Assembly: GCA_900543305.1 (NCBI GenBank)
Contig: UQQZ01000090.1
Span: 1 to 9,169, forward strand
Length of the DNA: 9,169 bases
Direction of reading: 5' to 3'
Source: an uncultured Oscillospiraceae bacterium
GTDB lineage: Bacteria > Bacillota > Clostridia > Oscillospirales > Acutalibacteraceae
Position numbers and translations under genes: made by a program. The notes under the pieces are model-generated. The model was not told where the DNA came from. It made no database searches and saw nothing but the letters and a program-made list of their open reading frames with translations. Shown here piece after piece: positions 1 through 4,916 of the stretch; the first letter of the stretch is position 1, and each line of letters opens with the position of its first letter.

Positions 1-467
1 CGCAGGAAGGGACGGGTGGTTTTTTCCCAACGGAGCACGGAGCACCACTGGTTATACAGCTTGGGCAGGTCCCGATAAGAATGGATAATTTTCTGATAAT
101 GTTCGCAGAAAAGAGTTTCGCTGGTGGGGCGGATGAAAAGTTTTTCCGTCAATTCCTCACCGCCGCCCTGGGTGACCACGGCGCACTCGGGGGCAAATCC
201 CTCGATGTGATCCTTCTCCTTTTGCAGGAGGCTTTCAGGAATCAGCAGGGGCATATATACGTTTTGAACCCCCACCTTTTTAAAGCGGGCGTCCAAGTCG
301 TGCTGGATATTTTCCCAGATAGCGTAGCCATAAGGTTCGATGACCATGCAGCCCTTGACGCTGGAATAGTCCATCAGCTGGGCTTTTTTGACCACATCGG
401 TATACCACTTGGAAAAGTCCTCGTCCATGGAGGTGATATCCTCCACCATCTTTTTTTGTTGTGCCAT
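1..467 (-). CDS. proS: Proline--tRNA ligase, N-terminal part (cut by window edge)
   Basis: Charges tRNA-Pro with proline in the cytoplasm (class II aminoacyl-tRNA synthetase). The minus strand reads 155 full codons from ATG at 467 to the window edge. It starts MAQQKKMVEDITSMDEDF and continues with WYTDVV near residues 21-26. Class II features follow: a motif 1 region around GYAIWENI (47-54) to PLLIPES (73-79), the RPTSE proline/ATP-site segment at 113-117, and the beginning of motif 2 at LRWEKTTRPF (145-154). The lack of a long bacterial editing insertion at this point and the N-terminal wording fit the short archaeal/eukaryote-like ProS used by many Clostridia (about 480 residues), so roughly a third is present. 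The start is supported by AAAGGA at 478-483, about 10 bases upstream. A promoter lies just before it (506-534), and acpP ends upstream on the same strand behind a terminator. The leader is only about 30 bases, so there is no T-box. Confidence 0.95.
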   Translation of the reverse strand, partial: MAQQKKMVEDITSMDEDFSKWYTDVVKKAQLMDYSSVKGCMVIEPYGYAIWENIQHDLDARFKKVGVQNVYMPLLIPESLLQKEKDHIEGFAPECAVVTQGGGEELTEKLFIRPTSETLFCEHYQKIIHSYRDLPKLYNQWCSVLRWEKTTRPFL

Positions 468-505
468 ACAAACAAGTCCTTTCGGGCAAATTTTTACTAT
501 GGTTC

Positions 506-534
506 ATTATATAGAAGCGCCCTGCATTTTGCAA
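506..534 (-). promoter_or_regulatory. Promoter of proS
   Basis: On the minus strand TTGCAA (534-529) is followed after exactly 17 bases by a perfect TATAAT (511-506). Transcription should start near 499, giving a leader of about 30 bases before the proS ATG. The -35 box directly abuts the T-rich tail of the acpP terminator, so proS has an independent promoter. Confidence 0.8.
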
Positions 535-574
535 GGAAAAAAGAAAAACATCCGGACACAACGCCCGGATGTTT
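531..574 (-). terminator. Intrinsic terminator downstream of acpP
   Basis: On the minus strand a 10-bp perfect stem (574-565 with 555-546; core AACATCCGG / CCGGATGTT) with a 9-base loop is followed by a T-rich run (TTTTTCTTTTTT, complement of 535-546). This is a classical factor-independent terminator placed about 47 bases after the acpP stop. It separates acpP from proS. Confidence 0.9.
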
Positions 575-620
575 CTGGTTTCGATGATTGAACGTATACT
601 CCAAAGAAGTTGACGGGAGC

Positions 621-854
621 TTACACGTTGGAATGGCCCTCGATGTACTCCACCAAAGCGCCCACAGTTTTGATGTTTTCCACTTCTTCGTCGGGAATTT
701 CCACCTCAAACTCATCCTCGATGGACATCAGCAGGTCCACCACGTCGAGAGAATCGGCGCCCAGGTCGTCCGCAAGCGTAGTTTCTGCGGTGATCTTATC
801 CTCCTCCACGTCGAACTGCTCGCTGAGAATCGCCTTGACTTTTTCTAACACCAT
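621..854 (-). CDS. acpP: Acyl carrier protein
   Basis: Carries growing acyl chains as thioesters on a 4'-phosphopantetheine arm during type II fatty acid synthesis in the cytoplasm. The 77-residue product is normal length for AcpP and strongly acidic. The phosphopantetheine attachment motif GADSLDVV is at residues 32-39, with Ser35 as the modified residue. It is followed by the conserved helix II/III pattern (EDEFEVEIPDEE, residues 46-57). The ATG at 854 has a perfect AGGAGG (868-863) 8 bases upstream. It is apparently monocistronic: its own promoter lies at 997-1025 and a strong terminator follows at 531-574. No fab/plsX neighbours are visible; the gene is divergent from the aromatic cluster. 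Assignment to general fatty acid synthesis rather than a specialised carrier is by sequence style. Confidence 0.97.
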   Translation of the reverse strand: MVLEKVKAILSEQFDVEEDKITAETTLADDLGADSLDVVDLLMSIEDEFEVEIPDEEVENIKTVGALVEYIEGHSNV

Positions 855-924
855 GTCTATTTCCTCCTAAAATTTGTGAAATGTTTGAGGGCCGCGCGTA
901 ACAAATGGGATCGGGCCAAATCTC

Positions 925-954
925 TGGACAAAACCGCATTCCATGTGATACAAT
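925..954 (+). promoter_or_regulatory. Candidate promoter P1 for aroE
   Basis: TGGACA (925-930), an 18-base spacer, then TACAAT (949-954): five of six matches in each box. If used, transcription would begin near 961 and the aroE leader would be about 110 bases. The 5' end of the aroE transcript would then overlap the 5' end of the divergent acpP transcript. Inferred from sequence match only. Confidence 0.45.
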
Positions 955-996
955 CCAAAAGGTTTACGGTGTTGTATGGCCGTATCCGTCATTTAC

Positions 997-1025
997 ATTT
1001 TATTGACTCCATTCTGCTTTGTCAA
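997..1025 (-). promoter_or_regulatory. Promoter of acpP
   Basis: On the minus strand a perfect TTGACA (1025-1020) is followed after 17 bases by TAAAAT (1002-997), 11 of 12 consensus positions. The start point should be near 990, giving an acpP leader of about 135 bases. That leader contains one small hairpin (TACGG/CCGTA at 965-969 and 980-984) and otherwise nothing I recognise. I see no FapR-type palindrome. Confidence 0.8.
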
Positions 1026-1032
1026 CTATGAA
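1003..1032 (+). promoter_or_regulatory. Candidate promoter P2 for aroE, overlapping the acpP promoter
   Basis: TTGACT (1003-1008), an 18-base spacer, then TATGAA (1027-1032). The -35 match is 5 of 6 but the -10 match only 4 of 6. It lies almost exactly back-to-back on the acpP promoter, and the two -35 cores form the inverted repeat TTGAC...GTCAA (1003-1007 and 1021-1025). A start near 1039 would give a short leader of about 34 bases. Confidence 0.4.
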
Positions 1033-1072
1033 ATGAAAATATTTTTCGATTTTACGGGGAGGGAAGGATTTT

Positions 1073-1984
1073 ATGCAGATCCAGAAAGCGGCTGTCATTG
1101 GCCATCCCATAGGACATACCATGTCGCCCTTTATTCATCGGCGGCTGTTTGAGTTGGAAGGCATCCCTTTTTCTTATCAGGTAATGGACGTGCCGGACCT
1201 GAAAGAAGCCATGGGGGAGCTTAGGCAGTTGGATTGTTTCAATATTACCATTCCCCACAAAAGCACCATTTTACCCTACCTGGACGAGTTGGGGGAAAAA
1301 GCCCGGCGTTTTGGCTCTGTCAATACGGTGCACCGGGTGAAGGACCAGCTCATCGGCAATACCACCGACGGTCCGGGATGCCGTAAAGCTTTGGAAAACC
1401 ATGGGGTATCCTTTTCGGGAAACCTGCTTTTGCTGGGAAACGGCGGCGCTGCCCGCGCCCTTGCTTTTGAAGCAGCCCAGGAGAGCGGAAAGGTTGGGCT
1501 CACTATTGCCTGTCGTGCCCAAAGTATGGAAAAGGCCCTTTCCCTGGGCAGAGAGTTGGAGGAGTATGCCGGGGACTTGGGAAACCGATTTTTTTCCGTG
1601 GAGGTGCTGTCCTACGACCAGCTGGAACAGGGAGAAAGCACATACGACTTGCTTTTAAACGCCACCAGTGTGGGTATGACGCCTCACGCGGAAAACAGTC
1701 CCGTAACGGGGCAGGTAGTTGCCCGCTGCCAAGCCGTGTTTGACGCCGTGTACAATCCAGGGGAAACCAAGCTTCTGCAACTGGCCCGGACGTGTGGTGC
1801 AAAAGCCATTGGAGGGATGGAAATGCTGGTTTACCAGGCAGTGGCGGCCCATGAAATTTGGTATGGCACCCATTTTTCCCGGGAGGATCTCAAAACGCTT
1901 TGCCTGGATGCTCAGGAGGAGCTATACCGGCTTTTCCCGGGAAATGGACAGGGAGAGGAGGAGAAAACACATGCAACGTCCTGA
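1073..1984 (+). CDS. aroE: Shikimate dehydrogenase
   Basis: Reduces 3-dehydroshikimate to shikimate with NADPH. The 303-residue product is slightly longer than usual (about 270-290) because of an acidic C-terminal tail. The N-terminal substrate domain has VIGHPIGHTMSP (8-19) and NITIPHK (57-63) with catalytic Lys63. Asn84 sits in SVNTV, and catalytic Asp99 in GNTTDG (95-100). The Rossmann domain shows LGNGGAARA (121-129), then Arg148, NATSVGM (196-202), and a C-terminal GGMEMLVYQA (247-256). Two motif positions differ from the common form: Thr16 where Ser is usual (HT-M-SP rather than HS-x-SP), and TTDG rather than NTDG at 97-100. Both catalytic residues are kept. The ATG follows a GGGAAGGA ribosome site. 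aroK overlaps its last 14 bases, so the two are translationally coupled. Quinate dehydrogenase activity is a less likely alternative given the operon. Confidence 0.95.
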   Translation: MQIQKAAVIGHPIGHTMSPFIHRRLFELEGIPFSYQVMDVPDLKEAMGELRQLDCFNITIPHKSTILPYLDELGEKARRFGSVNTVHRVKDQLIGNTTDGPGCRKALENHGVSFSGNLLLLGNGGAARALAFEAAQESGKVGLTIACRAQSMEKALSLGRELEEYAGDLGNRFFSVEVLSYDQLEQGESTYDLLLNATSVGMTPHAENSPVTGQVVARCQAVFDAVYNPGETKLLQLARTCGAKAIGGMEMLVYQAVAAHEIWYGTHFSREDLKTLCLDAQEELYRLFPGNGQGEEEKTHATS

Positions 1985-2588
1985 CGAAAAGAAAGAATCC
2001 TCCAAAGGGAGGCGCCCTGACCGGAGCCGAAAGCGCCCCCAAGGGGCTCAAGTTGCTCATGGACCCAACATAGTCCTTTGTGGTTTTATGGGTTGCGGCA
2101 AGACCAGCGTGGGCCGCCGGGTGGCCAAGCTGATGGGAAGACAATTTTGCGATTTGGACCACTTCATTGAGCAGCAGTCGGGGATGACGGTCACGGAGAT
2201 CTTTGCAAAGGAAGGGGAAGAAGGATTCCGGATCCGGGAAGCCCATGCGGTGGCGGAATGCTCGGGCAAGGAGGGCCTGGTAATCGCCAGTGGAGGCGGA
2301 ACTGTGTTGTATCCGGCCAATGTGGAATGTTTTCATCGCCACGGGGGAAAGATCCTCTTTTTAGATGTGCCGGTGGCAGCCCTGCAAGAGCGGCTGAAAA
2401 ACGATAAGCGTCGTCCCCTGCTGCAGCGGCCCAACCGGCGTCAGGTGATCGCGGAGCTGTATGAAAAGCGTTGCCCTCTGTACCGGGCTGCCGCGGATCT
2501 GGTCATTGACGCAGGAGCCCCACCCATGGTGGTGGCCCGTCGAGTGGCGGAGCATTTTTCCAAAGAACCTGGCGATTCATCCATTTAA
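1971..2588 (+). CDS. aroK: Shikimate kinase with basic N-terminal extension
   Basis: Phosphorylates shikimate to shikimate 3-phosphate with ATP. The core is canonical: Walker A GFMGCGKTS (38-46), substrate Asp residues DLD (61-63), FRIRE (86-90) with Arg87, the SGGG loop (107-110), lid arginine in RRPLL (147-151), and the adenine-side RCPLY (167-171). The start at 1971 is set by AGGAGG (1956-1961) nine bases upstream. The frame is open further upstream but that stretch lies inside aroE and has no such signal. This start gives 205 residues against about 170 for the family. The extra 32 or so residues are rich in Lys/Arg (for example GRRPDRSRKRPQ, 13-24) and look disordered. The gene overlaps aroE by 14 bases. 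No terminator follows, so transcripts may run into the aroF leader. Gene symbol aroK versus aroL is a naming choice. Confidence 0.93.
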   Translation: MQRPDEKKESSKGRRPDRSRKRPQGAQVAHGPNIVLCGFMGCGKTSVGRRVAKLMGRQFCDLDHFIEQQSGMTVTEIFAKEGEEGFRIREAHAVAECSGKEGLVIASGGGTVLYPANVECFHRHGGKILFLDVPVAALQERLKNDKRRPLLQRPNRRQVIAELYEKRCPLYRAAADLVIDAGAPPMVVARRVAEHFSKEPGDSSI

Positions 2589-2616
2589 AGTATTTTGGTG
2601 TAAAAGCAAAAATCAC

Positions 2617-2645
2617 TTGACATTCTGAGACATCTGGGGTAATAT
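2617..2645 (+). promoter_or_regulatory. Promoter of the aroF leader/operon
   Basis: A perfect TTGACA (2617-2622), 17-base spacer, and TAATAT (2640-2645). Start of transcription is expected near 2652, about 380 bases before aroF. This gives the aroF-pheA genes their own promoter in addition to any readthrough from aroEK. Confidence 0.8.
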
Positions 2646-2687
2646 TGAGTATAAATTCTGAAAGAAACATGGAGGAACACAGCCGCG

Positions 2688-2819
2688 ATGAGTTCTCACT
2701 GCGCAAAACGATTTAGCTACTATTTTAGCTTGAGCCTGCGATTTACGGCCCAGGCTTTTTGTGCGTGGAAACAAAACGGCTGCGTTCGGCATGGAATCCC
2801 GTCTCCACAGGTTTTATAA
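2688..2819 (+). CDS. Putative aromatic-rich leader peptide of the aroF operon
   Basis: A 43-codon ORF begins at ATG 2688 and ends with TAA at 2817-2819. GGAGGA (2671-2676) lies 11 bases upstream, a slightly long but usable spacing. The peptide begins MSSHCAKRFSYYFSLSLRF and later contains AFCAW. Residues 9-27 hold four Phe, two Tyr and one Trp, that is seven aromatic residues in 19. Placement just after a strong promoter and before the first enzyme of the aromatic pathway is what is expected of an attenuation leader peptide whose translation reports charging of tRNA-Phe/Tyr/Trp. Its stop codon lies at the loop of hairpin A, so a terminating ribosome would cover that hairpin. Unlike classical leaders it is rather long, and it reads through a first terminator-like hairpin. 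An alternative ATG at 2669 gives only a 15-residue non-aromatic peptide. No homology is claimed. Confidence 0.6.
   Translation: MSSHCAKRFSYYFSLSLRFTAQAFCAWKQNGCVRHGIPSPQVL
2733..2760 (+). terminator. Weak terminator-like hairpin inside the leader ORF
   Basis: AGCCTG (2733-2738) pairs with CAGGCT (2751-2756) across a 12-base loop and is followed at once by a run of five T (2756-2760). The stem is short, so this may be a pause site rather than a full terminator. It begins 7-16 bases after the Tyr-Tyr-Phe codons (2718-2726), where a stalled ribosome would mask its left arm. Confidence 0.4.
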
Positions 2820-2972
2820 AAACCCGGTGGAGAAGGGGGAAAGAAAGACAGGTCTTGGAGGCGAGGAAAGCGGACTGCACTCCGCAAAGGAAGCTCGCCA
2901 AAGAGGGAAGGGGCTTGAGCCCAAACCTGTCGGAAGGATTTTCGGGAAAACCCGGGAAACATGCTTTGTATG

Positions 2973-3000
2973 GCGGAGCCGAAAGGCTTCGCTTTTTTTT
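2973..3000 (+). terminator. Strong intrinsic terminator in the aroF leader (attenuator)
   Basis: GCGGAGCC (2973-2980), GAAA tetraloop, GGCTTCGC (2985-2992; one G-U pair), followed by eight T (2993-3000). No gene ends here: it stands 31 bases before the aroF start and after the aroF promoter, so it must be conditional or leaky for the operon to be expressed. That is the hallmark of transcription attenuation. The left arm could alternatively pair through GCGGAG with CTCCGC at 2880-2885, six GC-rich pairs, which would break the terminator. Confidence 0.85.
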
Positions 3001-3031
3001 GTGATATCTCTGAAAGGAAGGAAAAATTACC

Positions 3032-4045
3032 ATGATCATCGTACTGAAACCCAACCAAAAACAGGAACTGGTAGATTCATTCGTCAAGAAGCTCACCAGC
3101 GAATATGACGTCCAGGTAAACACCTGGGTAGGCACCCACAGCACGGTTCTGGGCTTGATCGGCGATACCACCGCCATTGACAGCGAATACATCGCGGCCC
3201 AGGATTTTGTGGAGAGTGTCAAGCGGGTGCAGGAGCCCTATAAAAAGGCCAATCGAAAATTTCATCCGGACGATACGGTGATCACATTGCCTGGAGGGCA
3301 GAAAATTGGGGGTGGAGGTTTGGCACTGATTGCGGGCCCCTGCTCGGTGGAGAGTGAATCGCAGATTTGCAGTATTGCCGAAAGTGTGAAAGCGTCGGGC
3401 GCTCAGTTTCTGCGGGGAGGCGCCTTTAAGCCCCGGACTTCTCCATATGCGTTCCAGGGAATGAAAGGGGAAGGGCTGGAGCTCCTGTCCAAAGCAAAGG
3501 CAAAAACTGGGCTTCCCATTGTGACAGAGATCATGAGCATTGAGCATCTCCCTCTGTTTGATGATGTGGACATCATTCAAGTTGGTGCCCGGAACATGCA
3601 GAATTTTGAGCTTCTCAAGCAGCTGGGTAAGCTCCACAAACCCATTCTTTTGAAACGTGGTCTTGCCAATACCATTGAGGAATTGCTTATGAGCGCGGAG
3701 TACATCATGGCGGAGGGCAATGAACAGGTGATTCTTTGCGAGCGAGGAATTCGCACCTACGAGACCTTCACCCGAAACACCCTGGATATTTCCGCTGTGC
3801 CTGTGCTTAAGCGGCTTTCCCACTTGCCGGTCATTGTGGATCCCAGCCACGCCTCTGGACTCAACTGGCTCATTGAGCCCCTGGCTTTGGCGGCAGCGGC
3901 TGTTGGGGCAGACGGCCTGATCATTGAAGTTCACAACGACCCCAGTCACGCTCTCTGCGATGGAGCCCAGTCCATCACACCCGCTCAGTTTGACAGTTTG
4001 GCCAAGAAGGTGACGAAACTTTCCCAGACCGTGGCTGCCCTGTGA
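3032..4045 (+). CDS. aroF: 3-deoxy-7-phosphoheptulonate (DAHP) synthase, type I-beta with N-terminal regulatory domain
   Basis: Condenses phosphoenolpyruvate and erythrose 4-phosphate to DAHP, the first committed step of the shikimate pathway. The 337 residues match the size of the Thermotoga-type enzyme: an N-terminal ferredoxin-like domain (about 1-70, starting MIIVLKPNQ) followed by the TIM barrel. Visible active-site elements are AGPCS (101-105) with metal ligand Cys104, KPRTSPY (133-139), ARNMQNF (186-192), LKRG (207-210), DPSHASG (270-276) with His273, Glu299 in IIEVH, and Asp310. In this family the N-terminal domain gives feedback inhibition by Tyr/Phe; here that is inferred from the domain. 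No chorismate mutase domain is fused. AAGGAAGG (3014-3021) sets the start. It is the first gene after the attenuator-like leader, and tyrA follows after 10 bases. Other names used for this gene are aroG or aroH. Confidence 0.97.
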   Translation: MIIVLKPNQKQELVDSFVKKLTSEYDVQVNTWVGTHSTVLGLIGDTTAIDSEYIAAQDFVESVKRVQEPYKKANRKFHPDDTVITLPGGQKIGGGGLALIAGPCSVESESQICSIAESVKASGAQFLRGGAFKPRTSPYAFQGMKGEGLELLSKAKAKTGLPIVTEIMSIEHLPLFDDVDIIQVGARNMQNFELLKQLGKLHKPILLKRGLANTIEELLMSAEYIMAEGNEQVILCERGIRTYETFTRNTLDISAVPVLKRLSHLPVIVDPSHASGLNWLIEPLALAAAAVGADGLIIEVHNDPSHALCDGAQSITPAQFDSLAKKVTKLSQTVAAL

Positions 4046-4055
4046 GGAAACCAGA

Positions 4056-4883
4056 ATGAAAATATTGATTGTAGGTCTGGGGCTTATCGGCGGTTCCCTG
4101 GCCAAAAGCTTAAAACAAAATACGTCTCACCGGGTGGTGGCCATGGATGTGCAGGAGGATGTGCTTTTGGACGCCTGCTCCTGTGGAGCCATCGACGGCA
4201 AGGCAAGCCTTCGGGATCTGGAGGACGCGGACCTGGTGTATCTTTCCCTGTATCCCGAGGACATTTTGGCCTTTGTCCGGCAATATGGGTCCCGCCTGAA
4301 ACCCGGTTGCGTCCTCACGGATACCTGTGGAATCAAGAGAGAAATTTGTGGGGCCATGGAGAAACTGTCTCAAGGAGCGGTGTACGAATTTGTGGCGGGG
4401 CATCCCATGGCGGGGAAGGAGCAAAGCGGATTTGCCGCCAGCGATCCCAGCATCTTTACGGGTGCGTCTTATATTTTGGTTCCGGGCAAGGCGTCACCGG
4501 AAGCGGTGGAGACGGTAGCATCCCTGGCACGGGCCATGGGATTTGGCAGGGTAGTGCAGGTGACCGCGGAAGAGCACGACCAGAATATTGCCTTTACCTC
4601 CCAGGTACCTCATGCCCTTGCCTGTGCCTATGTGCTCAGTCCCAGATGCAGACGGCACCAGGGATTTTCCGCGGGAAGTTACCGGGATGTGTCCCGGGTG
4701 GCCAATATCAATGAGGTATTGTGGAGCAGGCTTTTCCTGGATAACCGGGACAGCCTGGTGGCGGAGTTGGACGAATTGATGACCCATTTGACGGAGATCC
4801 GTAACGCAGTGGCTGCCTCGGAAGAGGACAAGCTTCGGGCGTTGCTGCGGGAAGCGGGAGAAATCAAGCGGGAAGTGGGCTGA
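4056..4883 (+). CDS. tyrA: Prephenate dehydrogenase
   Basis: Oxidatively decarboxylates prephenate to 4-hydroxyphenylpyruvate, the precursor of tyrosine. The 275-residue protein has an N-terminal Rossmann fold with GLGLIGGS (7-14) and Asp31 at the end of the second strand, which favours NAD+ over NADP+. The family signature GHPMAG (115-120), with catalytic His116, is followed by KEQSG. Later come EHD (173-175), SQVPHALA (182-189) with His186, and SYRDVSRVA (208-216), then WSRLFLDN (223-230). There is no C-terminal ACT domain and no chorismate mutase fusion, so tyrosine control, if any, is not through such a domain. The ribosome site GAGGA (4044-4048) overlaps the aroF stop codon, implying close coupling to DAHP synthase. 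Arogenate use cannot be excluded from sequence. Confidence 0.95.
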   Translation: MKILIVGLGLIGGSLAKSLKQNTSHRVVAMDVQEDVLLDACSCGAIDGKASLRDLEDADLVYLSLYPEDILAFVRQYGSRLKPGCVLTDTCGIKREICGAMEKLSQGAVYEFVAGHPMAGKEQSGFAASDPSIFTGASYILVPGKASPEAVETVASLARAMGFGRVVQVTAEEHDQNIAFTSQVPHALACAYVLSPRCRRHQGFSAGSYRDVSRVANINEVLWSRLFLDNRDSLVAELDELMTHLTEIRNAVAASEEDKLRALLREAGEIKREVG

Positions 4884-4916
4884 AGCCCCAAACAGTGGAG
4901 AAAGGATGGTCCTGCC

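Larger units (their letters stand above)
2652..3000 (+). promoter_or_regulatory. Structured aroF leader RNA, candidate attenuator
   Basis: This covers most of the 443-base gap between aroK and aroF. From its start it holds: an SD-preceded leader ORF rich in aromatic codons (2688-2819); a weak terminator-like hairpin (2733-2760); hairpin A (2802-2833), with TCTCCAC/GTGGAGA stacked on GGTTTT/AAAACC and the leader stop codon at its loop; and a branched element closed by GACAGGT (2847-2853) and ACCTGTC (2925-2931). Inside that element sits an arm GGCGAG/CTCGCC (2860-2865, 2894-2899) capped by GCGGA/TCCGC (2870-2874, 2881-2885), plus a small GGGC-TTGA-GCCC hairpin (2911-2922). Then come CGGG-AAAA-CCCG (2943-2954) and a strong terminator (2973-3000). 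I find no T-box, lysine, SAM, FMN, cobalamin or other riboswitch signature. Ribosome-mediated attenuation by aromatic amino acid supply is my inference. Confidence 0.7.

Noticed and set aside
869..996. FapR-type operator in the acpP leader
   Set aside because: No TTAGTACC-type palindrome is present; only a small 5-bp hairpin.
1719..1970. Upstream extension of the aroK frame inside aroE
   Set aside because: The frame is open but lies within aroE; the strong AGGAGG at 1956-1961 points to the ATG at 1971.
2850..2910. Resemblance of GAGGAAAG in the leader to RNase P RNA, and of GGGGGAAAG to lysine riboswitch segments
   Set aside because: Only these short purine-rich strings match; the other conserved regions of either RNA are missing and the order of stems differs.
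2589..3031. T-box leader before aroF
   Set aside because: No AGGGTGGNACCGCG-like antiterminator bulge sequence or stem I signature could be found.
2761..3108. Open reading frame of about 115 codons across the aroF leader and into aroF
   Set aside because: It runs through the strong terminator stem and into the real aroF start in another frame, has no ribosome binding site, and its composition simply follows the RNA stems.
3077..4105. 342-codon open frame antisense to aroF
   Set aside because: Shadow of aroF, whose active-site motifs are all intact on the plus strand; no recognisable product.
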